Shown piece by piece: positions 10,001 to 20,133 of a stretch of 64,000 bases of DNA. Under the pieces are notes generated by a model that saw only the letters and a list, made by a program, of their open reading frames with translations, made no database searches and was not told the DNA's origin. This stretch comes from Bimuria novae-zelandiae CBS 107.79 (lineage: Eukaryota > Ascomycota > Dothideomycetes > Pleosporales > Didymosphaeriaceae): positions 221,463 to 285,462 of the forward strand of contig ML976672.1 of the NCBI GenBank assembly GCA_010015655.1, given 5' to 3'. Position 1 is the stretch's first letter. Each line of letters begins with the position of its first letter. The position numbers and the translations under genes are program-made.

Positions 10001-13000
10001 CGGGAACTGGCTCGTGTTTCGGAGGCGTCCATTGCGGCTGTTGGTGGGCCAGGGCTTCCATGATCATATCGCGGACGTTCTCAGGCTTCAAATGCTCCGC
10101 TGGAGTCGGTGGGGCCTGATGCGCTGCAAGGGCCTCGTTAACGATATCGCGGATCTTCTCCGGTAGTACGGTTTCTGGAACAGGAACAGGAAGCGATGTG
10201 ACAGGTGGCTGGTGCGACTCGAGCGCTTCCTTGACAATAGCCCTGAATTTCTCCAGTTTCCTGTTCTTTCCAGGAGATCGGTTACGGTAGTGCGAGTCAG
10301 TACCCCACTCGTCGTCCTCATCGTCAGCATCGCTGTCAAGGCGTTCAGTGGTCGACAAGCTGCGCCGGCCACGGCCGGGCCGCTGCGACATCATGGTGAG
10401 AGCATTTTGGATACCTTGCAGGTTTTGCTCCAACGGTCCGAGACGGTCCTGCAGCAGGCGCCCGATGATATCATCGACGTGCGTGTCAAAGAATTTGCTG
10501 CGCGTTTGGATCTGCTCTTCGCCTTCAGAGAGGATATCTTCATCCCAATCACTCATAGGCACCGCATTTGCGTTGTTCAAGCGATGCACTGGAGATTCAT
10601 ATGCGGCGCGCTCGTCATCAAATGGATCATGGGTGATACCAGAGGCTGACGAAGGTTGCATGTCGCGCGGCGCGTATAGTCTGCGGGGACTAGGACTAGG
10701 TGCATCACTACGCATGTTAGCTTTCGGTGGCAGGTCCGAACGTTCGAACTCAGGGATAGATCTTCGTGGGGATGATTGTTCCCACGAATGCTCATCACGC
10801 TCAACACCGAAATCCGACCCCCCTTCGTTCATGTGCTGCATCACAGCATCAATGTCGTTGAACGAAGCTTGACCAAGATGGTCAAAGTCAGCACTCTCAC
10901 TCTCAGGGTACGGCACATGCCTACGTGATTCCAGAGCGGTCTTGTAGGACCCGTCATCACTTGGGCGGAAGGTAGTCGCGGGGCTGCGGCTTGCGAAGCG
11001 TGGCGGGCTAACACGAGACTTATCAGGCTCATCTTGCTGGGAAACAGAAGGCTTGGTAATGTGGATGCCACCAAAGTCATAACCGCCAGAGGGAGCGAAA
11101 GGTCGGAACTCGAATGGCTGCGCGGTCGCAGAAAGTGAACTCTTGTGCTTCCTGACAGACGGCCTCGGCCCTTCTTCGACTGTAGGTGTCGCGGCATCAC
11201 TTTCATGAGGCGACAAATCATCAATCGGGGTCTTGGAGTCGGCTGCGTCCTCACCATCACTCACAGGGACTCTGTCCCTAAATGACAGAGGCTTGGGGCT
11301 CTCCGATTTCGACTGTGCCCGTGTCGCATCTGGAGAGAGGTTTTCCTTTCCATTTGGCACACCAACCTTCTCAATCTCTGCACTCTGTGCCCGGCCTTGT
11401 TGAATTTCGCCCAAGTGTTGCGAAGGGATGAACGGCTGCAATGCGAACCTCGGCACATCGTCCCCATCCTCGCAGCCACGTCGGAGACGCTTCTTGCGTC
11501 CTTCTTCATCCTTGCGTCCTTCCTCTTCAACCTCCTTCTCTGGCGTCTTCTGGCGGGTAGCATCTGGACGCATGATTGGCACGGCCTTTGAACGCTTGGC
11601 AGGCTTGACAATGTCATCAGCGGTAATGTTGACAGGGCCGAAGATGTTAGAGGAAGCTGGCTCAGATTTGTTCGGAGTGAAGTCCCCACTATCAGGTTTG
11701 AACGCAGGAGCGTCAGGCTTGTATGATGGCCCGTTGGTGGAGAAGCTGGAGCCACTCTTTGGCACGAAGGAGTTACCAGGCTTGAATTCCGGGACTGTCG
11801 GCTTGAAAACAGGAGCCTCGACTGCAGGCTTGGATGCTTGGGCGTTGACAGCAGGCTTGAAAGTGGGAACATCGAAAGATGGTTTGAATGCAGGTGCATC
11901 TGGTTTGAAGACAGGTGCGTTTGGTTTGAACACCGGCGCCGCGCTGAAGTTTGGCGTGCCATCGACGCTCGTCCTGTTGATCGCCGAAGCGCCTTCCAGA
12001 GGAGATTTGATAGCTGGCGTGAAGGACGAGAAGCTGGACGACATCGATGGGCTGAAGGACGCAGCAGGATTGAACTTGAACTCCTTAGCTTCAACATTGA
12101 GCTTAGAAATCGAGGAGTTCGATGTGTGCTTGCTGTGTATCGCAGAGTTTGGTTTTCCAAAGGCAAACTTCGCGTCCCTCCACGAGTTGCTGACCTGAGA
12201 TGTCGTCTTTGAGTGATGTACAGAGTTGTCCGTCTCGCGAATCTCGCCTTCTTCCAGGCTAGGATTCGTCACCTCAGAGATGTTGGTCTTGGCCCCGTCG
12301 CTGTCACCGCGAGGATTCTCCGATGTGGCACCGAATTTGAACGATGACATAGACTGCTGACGCTGAGCGAGCGAGTGAGCTCTAGTATGCGGCTGCGGTT
12401 GGTGCAAGATAGGATGCGAACCCTCCCACGTAGACTCTGCGACAGGTTTCGACGGCTTGAGTACTTGGGTTGGCTCAGGCTCCGTACTGAAGTCGCCTCC
12501 TTCGTTGAACTGTTTATCAATTGCCTCCTCAAGGTGGTACTCAGCATCACGGGCGCCACGCTCCAGGTTAGCACTAATGTTATGACGGTGACCACGTTGA
12601 GGACTCGGAATGGCGATTTCAGGTCCAGAATTGGTGGCATTCTTCATAAGCGGCATCTCATCCTCTTCACTCTCAGCTTCAGGTACTTCTGCAAGTGTGG
12701 ATGGTGGTCGCACACCCAAGAGCTGTTGCTGTTGCTGTTGAAGCAGTTGAGCTTGAAGTTGTTGCTGCTGCTGTTGCATCTGGACTAGAAGATCATCCTT
12801 CGGAGTGTGCGGGAATGGGAACTGCTGATTAGGTCTCATTCCGAACGGAGAACTGGGAGATCTAGCACCAGAAAGGTCGGGCCTGCTCAAAGGTAATGCA
12901 GGCGAAGCGCCGCGAGCACCTGGCATACCAAAGTAGTTGCCAGGCGACCATGCACCAGTGGGCGAAGCTGTCTGCTGGATGAAGCTCGCAGGCGAGAAAG

Positions 13001-14660
13001 TCGAATGCCTGTGCATGTGCATGCTCGCGCGGGGATTGATAAAGGCTCCGGGCGACGCAATTGATTGCCGCGACATGTGGCCGGGTGAGGGTCCAAGTGG
13101 GAAAGAGCCAGAAACGATGCTTCCCTGCCTCCCACGATGACTTCCTCCCGAAAGAGTGGGCAACGGTGGTGAGAACGGCAGGCCCGGGTATGGCACGGAA
13201 GGCTGCCTCGACATCGGGGACGGTGTTTCTTCCTCTCCTCCGATGCCCACGCCTAGCGCGGCCAATTTCGCCTCCACAAGATGGTTCATGTAAGCATCCC
13301 AGTCCTCCTTCTTTGCTACCCGTACATGAGGGGCCGTTGACTGTGCTGTTCGAACGTACTCGTCATCAGGCCAAACAGCTCGGTTCTGGGTAAGCGCCGT
13401 TCCATCCGTCGAACCGGCACCTTGACCATGTTCGAAGCCGCGCGTGCTGTAACCCTCACGCTCAAGCTGCTGCAGTTTCGCTTCCACTGCCTGTGGACTC
13501 ATCGGCTTTGGAGGAAATCCCGGTGTGCCTCGTGGAACATCTCGGCCAATGTTGATGACGAAGCTCTTACCTTTCACCATCACCTTCTTTCGCACGCGCG
13601 GTGTAGCGGCAGGTTGGGGTGCGGCCTGGACGGGTGACGGAGGCAACGGCTTGCTCGGCGTGTGTTCGGACAGGTTAGGAGCGTCTGAGGTGGGCTGTTC
13701 GGTCGGAGACGGGGGTTGAGCAGCCCATCGACTGGCCGCCAACCCTGACCGGAGGCTCGAGCCTGATCCCTGACGCGAAGGTGAATCCGCATCAGGGTTT
13801 GCGAACCGTGAGGCCATCATCTTGCCAAGCTCTTCCTTCTGTCCCTTGCTAAAATGCGACCAGAAATCCTGCTGATTCAAAGTCTTGTTGTTGTTCCTAG
13901 ATCTGTGCCGCTTGACGGATGGGGATCCCCCGTGCTCCTGATGTATCTCCGGCTTGCTCTCGGGACTGCTGTCGACGCTTTCTTCGCTGAACCAGTCGTT
14001 CGTTTCGATGTTCCAACGCTGTTCCAAGAATTGACGGACCCACTCTTCGGTCGCGTGCTGGTTATTGAAGGTGGCGACGCGCGGTGTTTCCCCAGAATCG
14101 AAGTTGGGCTGCGTGGGAGTTTCGATTACAGCCGGTAGACGAGACGGTATTAAATGCTCTAGGTTGAACTGATTAGGCGACGCGTTGTCTTGCAGTCGAG
14201 GAATGAGATGCTCGAGGTTGAAGCGATTAGGCGAGTTGTCTTCGACGAGCGTGGGAGGAAGCAGGTGCTCGAGACCGAATTGCAGACCAGAGTCGCCGTC
14301 TAAGTCGTCGCTGCCAAACTGGGTCGAGGGGTGCCGCGAGCCGTTGAACGACGGAGGCGGACGTCTGTACGGGCTGCCCCAGCTGGCGGTGTAGTACGAC
14401 GTGTCGCACCTGTCCTGTCTTGCAACCGTGGAAGGCGTGCGCGGATTGCCTCCCAGAACAGAAAGGTTCCCAAGCGTAGGGAGCTCCGGGCTGGAGTGGC
14501 CGAGCGTCTGGGTCGGTGAGGGGTGCGCTGTCCACAGAGTCTGCGCTGGCGATGCCGGTTCACGTGCCTCTGCAGCCCTGTGCGGCTCGTAGATGACCGA
14601 CGGCGGCGACGATGGCAGCGACTGCGTAATCGAGGAGCTACGTCGGGCTTGATTCAGCAT
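7080..14660 (-). CDS. Giant Ser/Pro-rich protein with amphipathic repeats and long coiled coil (2526 aa)
   Basis: One uninterrupted frame; an in-frame TGA lies directly before the ATG, so the start is well fixed. Layout by residue: three copies of an F(G/N)LEHL(L/I)P motif at about 127-175; a short globular-looking piece (EEWVRQFLEQRWN) near 200-225; a long Ser/Pro/Gln-rich disordered part with poly-Gln at about 627-648; nine or so xPxFKP repeats at about 900-1000; acidic and Ser-rich linker; ten to eleven units like (P..)IR.IV.EAL..H.P at about 1468-1720; a highly charged coiled coil at about 1770-2290; a Ser/Thr-rich tail. Similar fungal proteins are often labelled myosin heavy-chain-like only because of the coiled coil; no motor domain exists here. 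A scaffold or tethering role is inference. No intron in 7.6 kb is notable. Confidence 0.9.
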   Translation of the reverse strand: MLNQARRSSSITQSLPSSPPSVIYEPHRAAEAREPASPAQTLWTAHPSPTQTLGHSSPELPTLGNLSVLGGNPRTPSTVARQDRCDTSYYTASWGSPYRRPPPSFNGSRHPSTQFGSDDLDGDSGLQFGLEHLLPPTLVEDNSPNRFNLEHLIPRLQDNASPNQFNLEHLIPSRLPAVIETPTQPNFDSGETPRVATFNNQHATEEWVRQFLEQRWNIETNDWFSEESVDSSPESKPEIHQEHGGSPSVKRHRSRNNNKTLNQQDFWSHFSKGQKEELGKMMASRFANPDADSPSRQGSGSSLRSGLAASRWAAQPPSPTEQPTSDAPNLSEHTPSKPLPPSPVQAAPQPAATPRVRKKVMVKGKSFVINIGRDVPRGTPGFPPKPMSPQAVEAKLQQLEREGYSTRGFEHGQGAGSTDGTALTQNRAVWPDDEYVRTAQSTAPHVRVAKKEDWDAYMNHLVEAKLAALGVGIGGEEETPSPMSRQPSVPYPGLPFSPPLPTLSGGSHRGRQGSIVSGSFPLGPSPGHMSRQSIASPGAFINPRASMHMHRHSTFSPASFIQQTASPTGAWSPGNYFGMPGARGASPALPLSRPDLSGARSPSSPFGMRPNQQFPFPHTPKDDLLVQMQQQQQQLQAQLLQQQQQQLLGVRPPSTLAEVPEAESEEDEMPLMKNATNSGPEIAIPSPQRGHRHNISANLERGARDAEYHLEEAIDKQFNEGGDFSTEPEPTQVLKPSKPVAESTWEGSHPILHQPQPHTRAHSLAQRQQSMSSFKFGATSENPRGDSDGAKTNISEVTNPSLEEGEIRETDNSVHHSKTTSQVSNSWRDAKFAFGKPNSAIHSKHTSNSSISKLNVEAKEFKFNPAASFSPSMSSSFSSFTPAIKSPLEGASAINRTSVDGTPNFSAAPVFKPNAPVFKPDAPAFKPSFDVPTFKPAVNAQASKPAVEAPVFKPTVPEFKPGNSFVPKSGSSFSTNGPSYKPDAPAFKPDSGDFTPNKSEPASSNIFGPVNITADDIVKPAKRSKAVPIMRPDATRQKTPEKEVEEEGRKDEEGRKKRLRRGCEDGDDVPRFALQPFIPSQHLGEIQQGRAQSAEIEKVGVPNGKENLSPDATRAQSKSESPKPLSFRDRVPVSDGEDAADSKTPIDDLSPHESDAATPTVEEGPRPSVRKHKSSLSATAQPFEFRPFAPSGGYDFGGIHITKPSVSQQDEPDKSRVSPPRFASRSPATTFRPSDDGSYKTALESRRHVPYPESESADFDHLGQASFNDIDAVMQHMNEGGSDFGVERDEHSWEQSSPRRSIPEFERSDLPPKANMRSDAPSPSPRRLYAPRDMQPSSASGITHDPFDDERAAYESPVHRLNNANAVPMSDWDEDILSEGEEQIQTRSKFFDTHVDDIIGRLLQDRLGPLEQNLQGIQNALTMMSQRPGRGRRSLSTTERLDSDADDEDDEWGTDSHYRNRSPGKNRKLEKFRAIVKEALESHQPPVTSLPVPVPETVLPEKIRDIVNEALAAHQAPPTPAEHLKPENVRDMIMEALAHQQPQWTPPKHEPVPADQIRAIVEEAIVSHYPAAHNDSIKLEEIRSLVSEAVATHAFESLRPDDIRLIVMEAFETHAPLPPPIPVPEQIWPDDLKSIITEALAQKPAVEPLQSETIRSIVEDAIVAHKQPSETLQPETIRSIVTEALASQAPPPAVPTIQVDPVQPDDIRAIVAEALAANKPAPLLEAPIDIPQPQVDLSEIYQVIGSLKASIAQTTSHHLQAEDVRELIDDAFKRQSMEAAKREESQAIQERDARIEDLEAMLKETTLRFDAEAEARKELELREANSARLLEVTEKELALLKDQAADNETKIRVLEDEREVSRRSLDSISAEEDELRSKLTKLQIEHGELRLRTAAIEGAEYDTRKKLEAVTAENEALTFTLEEHRLSADKWRSDLQHAHEEADKMRLSIEQSRLQAEEATRVRESMRAKFEKLQQEMAIAAGQAAAERAQWQKGDEEHMKKYEILSARIEAEGRTRERLERELERLEGQEREFMKLRFTLEQTQKHNARLEQTIEETRQESMEHKRDAERYEREFREAREAAHAEIRRMRTLMEADIDKANNQVNIVRHDLESEVARVRAELDNVRMDADTAKEKHELDLEAAADAKRAAVGEALEKNRIALLEQQKAFERRLEAINHEHARVVEIAREDEERAVMFHNERSALAESKMDHLREKISLLEERLSVAKEAASAAAAAAQNARSLSEAPSSYASGAEKISPQALRESIAVLQDQLQERESRIESLEHQLADADTNAPAKLKERDAEISWLRELLGVRIDDLSDLIKALAQPAFDRESVRDAAIRIRTNLQMEQQEKERLITGGQKSLPTLSTLSNFASPKAVQLAAAFGNWRSKGRESAASALAGASNASSRTQTPSRPAPPSAQSFLSGLMTPPTSNLRRTPDLPSSGARTQPLLRTNSTSSRDSAAGFPSLGKQPVPSTPPLMRKSSYDRDAEVERFSESSFYDDESTVDGDVTPIGLHFGQPLDR
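9500..10260 (-). repeat. Tandem helix repeats within the giant protein gene
   Basis: About ten units of 23-35 codons encode the consensus (L/I)R.IV.EA(L/I)..H.P. Examples are FRAIVKEALESHQPP, IRDIVNEALAAHQAP, IRSIVEDAIVAHKQP and IRAIVAEALAANKP, separated by short Pro-rich linkers. The DNA of the units has diverged, so the repeat is old and held at the protein level. Confidence 0.85.
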
Positions 14661-16014
14661 TCAGCGGGCAGTCGTGCAGCCCGGAAGCAGGAAACGCGAG
14701 CTTTCCGGGTCCTGGACGCGCCGAGCGACGGGGCAATTATCGAGCCAGACGGCGGTTCGCAAAGCCCTCAAGCTAGGGGAGCGAACGACGCGTGCGAGCC
14801 GGGCGAGAGGAAACCTGAGGCGGACGAGTGACGTTTGACGCGATAGAAATTATGTCGACAAAAGGAAAGGCGCGCAATCCAGCTAAAGGAGCGACATGAA
14901 GTGGGTTGGCAAGGGCGAGGAGACAGCAGAGAGCATCCCGCCGAAGCAGCAACAGCAAAAGGGCAGAAGAGACACGGTGGTGTAGGGCAAGACGTTGACG
15001 TCGAGAGGAAATTGTGTAAAGGAGGGAAGCTAAATCCACCACTTTACCGATTGGTCGGACGCTCCAACGTGTTAACAGGGGTGGCAGCTCGTGCGCATCC
15101 CTCACGCTATGCCCACGCCGTTGCACAGCAGGGAGACGAGGCAAGGCACAGATGAGTTCCAGGGCTATGCAAGACGTCAAAATGGAACTAGAGGATGTTC
15201 GTGGTGCGTTCTCCCTTGTCGGGCAGCTGGCAGTCGAGCTCGCCAGCCTGTTGTAGAGAGCCCCTGACGTAGCCGGTCGTGGACGTCGACGAGCTCTCAT
15301 TTGCAATCATTCCGAGTTAATGCGACCACATGCTGCAGCTTCATGCGCGCTAAAGCAGCTAGCGATCGACTCTGCACACAAAGGGACTGTCTTGTCGTCT
15401 TCGAGAGGCAGACGACGCGTCGAACGGAAGATTGGAATGCTACTGCAGCTACGAAATCCAATGAGTACCTAGGTAACTAACCTCCCGAATATAGCAGCAT
15501 CTGAACATACTCCTGATCGTCTTCTATCTCCGAGCTACAAAGTTCTCAAGCGAAATGCGTGAAAGCGGCGACACGTCTGTTGAGCTGCCACGTCAAGCGC
15601 TCATCTGTTGCGGCTAATAGCCAACGACTGGCTGGCAGCGCTCGGGGCGGACCGAAACGACTCACATGTCGACATTCTTGACGTGTGAACCTGCAAGGAC
15701 GTCAACGACATGTTTCAAGGAAGCACTGTTTAATCGGGCTGACCCAGTCGAAGGGAATTCAGGGTATCTGACTAGTGGCTAGTGGACGGGAACTACGAGC
15801 TGTCAAGTTTCCCAGCGACCTGTATCCGCGAAACATGAGATCCTACTGTGGTTTTGGATGACAAGTTTAGAACAAGCAAAATGTCCGCAAAGTCAGCGCG
15901 TGTGCTGAAGGGTTAATGGAGAGTTAGTGCGAAGTTCATGTACGACTTGCGAGCTGATGATAACAGTACACAGGTATGTCCAATTTCAAATATCCTACGG
16001 TACCTTGGGTATAT
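14661..16014. other. Intergenic region between two minus-strand genes
   Basis: Holds the upstream region of the giant gene and the 3' flank of the MFS gene. A 177-codon minus-strand frame (14773-15306) is Arg/Ser/Leu-rich with no motif and is best read as chance or 5' leader. I see no RNA gene or repeat. Confidence 0.5.
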
Positions 16015-17582
16015 TTACACTTTCCGCCACATGACTGTCCTTCTCAAGAATGGTGTCTTTAAAGATATCGGAGACGTCTCTTCGACATCCTGACCAGCGA
16101 TAGCGCCTGTTGTTTGTACTTTGGCTTCCTTCTCCTCCAGTTCCCCAATCTTCCAAGCTCGTACGAGCCACAGAATACCCGCAGCCCCAAGGTACATGAA
16201 TCCCGTGAACAGTATGGCTCCCGTGTAATTCCCATTGAACGCAACAATCTCGAGCCCGATCGGTTCAGAAAACGTCGTCGGCAGCGACAAGACCAGCCAG
16301 GTGATCGAAAGCGCACTCGACAGATCAACGATACCCATGACCTCTGTCGTGACGGGTCCAACGACAGCCCAGTATGTTCCGGCGACGGATCCTCCCACAA
16401 TAGCGAAGAAAATCAGCACGCCAAAGCTTTTGGCGAAGATCCAAATGAGGAGACAGAAGATGCCGCACAGCGCCGTCATGATGGACGCCATGTTGAGACG
16501 ACCGAGCGAGTCGCTAAAGTACCCAATGGGCGGGCGTCCCATTGCTTGTCCGAGGTTGAATACAGCACCAATGACGGAGCCTTGAGATGCCGTCAACCCC
16601 ACGCGCTTAGCGTAGTTCGGGAGCGAGAACAGCAAGACGACGTAGCCCAACATGGAGAGGAAGCCGAAGGATAGGAGGCCCACGAACTGTGGCTTCTTGA
16701 ACAGCCGGTAGTCGAAGGAGAGCTGCGAGCTCCCAATTTGCTTGTTGCGGTCTTTGACGAGGAGGGAGCAGGTAGTGTTGACGACAAAAGCTATTATTCC
16801 CAGGGTGCGAAACGCCCATGGTAAACCGATGCTCCGTATCATTGCCTGCGTAGCGAGAGAGTAAACAAGTCCTCCAAGACCTGACCCAGCGGCTGCGAAG
16901 CCGTTCGCGAGACTGCGGCGCGTTGTGAACCACTGCGGTGCAATTACGACACTGCCAACGAACAAGAAACCCATCCCCCAACCGAAGCAGATACCTTGGG
17001 AGAGGAAAAGATGCCAGATTTTCGTAGCGAAGGAAGCGGCTATGAACGAAGTCGTCTCTAATAAAACTCCTATGAGAAGGGTAGTGCGCGTTCCATACAG
17101 ACGTGTGGTCATCGTCGCGACGGGAGAGACCATCAATGCCTGTGAGATGGAAAGGCCGCCAATGAAAGCGTACTCGAGAGCTGAAGCGCCAGGAAAGATA
17201 TTGTTGGCGAGGTAGTAAGCCAGGAAAACAGCATAGGAGGAGTTGAGGCCCCATGTGTGCCTGCCGTAGTTAGCTCCTGCCATTTGCGCTTCCTCTTCCC
17301 TGGCAAGCTCCATAACCCAGGTTGGGGGGGAGGGGGGGGGGGAATCCATCTCAATTTCACTTACGCATTGATCGTTGCAATACAGGCAACACAAACCCAA
17401 CCATACCCTCCATTCGGCGGGACATCTTCCTTCTTCCCCTCGCTCAAGCTCTGCTCCTTCGCTTGTCCATTTTCAACACCTTCTCCATTCACGACGTCCG
17501 GAATACTGCTCTTGCTCGGCACGCCATCCGAATTTCTTTGACTCTCATCCACCCTTCCCCCGTCATCCAAAACACTCGTCAT
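16015..17582 (-). CDS. MFS transporter, monocarboxylate (MCT/MCH) type, 487 aa
   Basis: Two exons: 17582-17365 and 17260-16015, with an intron at 17261-17364 (GTAAGT...CGGCAG). Joining them restores the MCT signature: PPNGGYGWVCV (residues 55-65) leads into the first membrane helix and runs across the junction into HTWGLNSSYAVFLAYYL. About 54 hydrophilic residues precede it, as usual for the family. Twelve hydrophobic segments follow, with the RxxYGTRTTLL loop and GRPPIGYFSDSLGR (the MFS D/G-R loop, second half). Members carry monocarboxylates, riboflavin or unknown substrates by proton symport or facilitated diffusion; the substrate cannot be told here. The start is the first ATG in the frame. 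The intron carries a C11-T-C7 tract on the coding strand near its donor, an odd place for a pyrimidine tract. Confidence 0.92.
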
Positions 17583-20133
17583 TGACCCGGGAATAACTCG
17601 ATCTCTCCAATAAACTGTATTACACAACCAAAGTTATCCTCAGCTCTTGTTATTGTCGAGCGCTTCTTAGAGAGAAGGCCATCTTGCGAATCCGGGCTTT
17701 AGAAAAATTGCCGTTGTGAGAGCGTATATATACACCCGAAATACAGTCCCGCGGCATACCGTTCGGAAATAACAAAACTTTTACGCGATGGTTTGGTTGA
17801 CGGATGCGGGCTTGATTGGTGCGCTTAGCCTCCTTACTGACGATGTGGGGGCGTGAGTATTGTGGAGACGGTGCGGTCATCGGTGTCTAGAACATTTTGA
17901 GTTGTCATGGCATGGTGGGAAGGCGTGTTTGTCGTTGTACTAGGGTCAGCATGGGGTGTAGGTACTCTGCCGATGTACTTCGAAGGAAAGATGTGGACCC
18001 TTCCTTCTCCGCGAAAACACTCAATTGTAGATACTTACCGTACCAGTTACCATTCATACATGAGGCTACTACTTTGACAGCCGATCCGAAATACCCCAAC
18101 ACGTCGTGACAAATCCTGAAACGAAAGTGTCTAAACCCATTAGCAATGATCAGTTCGAGGTAAGTGCCGTCCGCACGGGTAGCATTTACACAGCAGCAGC
18201 CATGACGTAGCGGAAGGTGACTAATGGTGATCAAGACCTTCACGTCTCAAAAGTCGAAAGATAGCGGTATCGACAATGTTAACGACCATGGTCGACATGC
18301 GAGTCAATCCCGCTGCCACGGCCTCAACTGAAACTAACCCGCGACCTCTATTCGCTGTTACCATACTGTCCACGTACCATACTCTCCATAACATCGAGCT
18401 CGCCGTCGAATCTTCAACGTGCGATCCACCTCTCTAAAAGCTCAGTAGTACTTTCAACTTCACTCTCTCACTATATGGATCTCTTAACTCACATCTCTCG
18501 TCTCCAACCTTTCAACCAAGATCTCCACCTCCAAGCTTCGCATCTTCACTTTCATTCGCCTACTAGTACACTAAACCCTCCCAATCCCACAATTACTCTA
18601 GCCAGATTTCTTCTCCGGCAACCCCAGTCTACTTTTATACTCCTTCACCCAGCCCGTCAACTAGTTCAATCTCCACTCAACCTTTGCTCCTAGGCCATCC
18701 TATCCAGCCCTTATGCCCGCACTCTCTAAACTTGAATTCCCCTCACCCCTACCTCTTTCGTAAAATCTGTTAAATCAATAATCTCGCTCTATACACATAT
18801 TAAACCACTCCACTTAATCGCACCCCGATCTTCTACTTTAGATGAGAGAAAAACGCCGCTACATCAAGCACCCACTCCCCATCAACTTGACCTCCCTCTG
18901 CAAGAGAAAGGCTCTACACAACCGCAACGGTACACCCATTGATAACGGATTCATGCTGCGATCCGCACGCTCTTACCAACCCCTCACCTTACCCATCATC
19001 ACCCAAGCCTCCGGCTCATTACTACCGCCCGCCAAGAACACCTCTTTCCCTCTCTGCACCGCAGAATCGCGAAAACCTACACTGTGCACTATCTATCCCA
19101 CAGCCTTACAGAGAACCCGCTCAACCAATGTACACGCAGTACCTTCCACTCTACCCAACAACGCTCTTCTCAACCCCCACCCACAATTCATCTTTCACTT
19201 AGCTCTATATATATCCCTGCAGTCCAAAAATCCCTGTCGAATCAAACAAAAACTCCGTTCTTTGAGCCAGCACCTTGAAGTGGCTTTTAGTTTTGCTACT
19301 TTTTGGCACATTGGTTATAAGTCCGGACGGGTGAGCACATGAAAGTGCACTGTTCGAGTCTCAATGCGGGCAAGGCGTTTTGTTTTGCTATGCAAAACAA
19401 CGCGCGGGCGAGGAGAGCGCTTAGATGCCGGATTGGGACTTTTGTACGGTGGTTTATGTTTGCATTTTATTGCACGGCGTTGATAGACAAGTGGTATGTG
19501 GTATCTGCATCTTCATCCATACTTCCGGTCCTTCTACATACCTGGAAGGCGCTTTTGCGCCCTATCCAGTCGCTCCACCAGGTGGTACGCACATCCTCTT
19601 CCCCGCCTCCTCTCAAAGACCGTGGAGCCCGCCCCATCCCTTCCACTATATTAAACACCAAGTGAACATATCATATCCCATGTATTATCGCACCTTATAA
19701 CCCTGCAGAAAACTCCCGTAAATGCAGGTACACGAACAAAAGCGGCGAACCACCGTGTCCCATCTGAGAAAGAATGCGCCTGAAGAAGGAAAGGGCGCGC
19801 ATGCACCCAAACAGCTAGCGCCCAGCTCCAAGCTCCTGCGCTGTGGTATTCCCGATGGCGAGGTATATGGCGAAAGAGAGCAGGCATGCCAAATTTTTTC
19901 CAAGAACGCCTCTATACAAGAATCCTTCGATTCGCAAATGCCGCTGGCAGGGTAGGTCGCTCTTGCACATGAAACCCTTGTGGTGGGTGTCGCCGCAAAT
20001 CCAGCCTGATACATTGTTACAAGATGGTAACGTCCTTCGGCCGGCGTCTAAACATGGTTCGTGGGACGTGAACAGTGCATGTGTCGCAGCGCGCAGTGAT
20101 GTTCATTACACTCAAAAGCCAGCTCTTTGGTCA
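17583..20133. other. Long intergenic region, pyrimidine-rich
   Basis: 2.5 kb without a recognisable gene. 18440-19260 is strongly C/T-rich on the plus strand, and the open frames there (for example 18842-19342) are Pro/Ser/Leu/Thr-rich products of that composition. A sequence at 19300-19365 resembles tRNA internal promoter boxes but does not fold as a tRNA. 19680-20130 is the 3' flank of the arrestin-like gene. Confidence 0.5.
17722..17732 (-). promoter_or_regulatory. TATA-like element upstream of the MCT-type gene
   Basis: TATATATAC-type sequence about 140-150 bp upstream of the ATG at 17582. Position and sequence fit a TATA box; not tested. Confidence 0.4.

Noticed and set aside
14773..15306. 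177-codon open frame upstream of the giant gene
   Set aside because: Arg/Ser/Leu-rich with no motif, no supporting exon structure; compositionally a shadow of GC-rich DNA.
18842..19342. 166-codon open frame in the pyrimidine-rich region
   Set aside because: Composition follows the C/T-rich strand; no domain, no similar neighbour frame, overlapping alternatives equally open.
19295..19370. tRNA-like boxes (TGGCACATTGG and TGTTCGAGTCT)
   Set aside because: The T-arm stem does not pair (only one or two of five pairs) and no acceptor stem can be formed.
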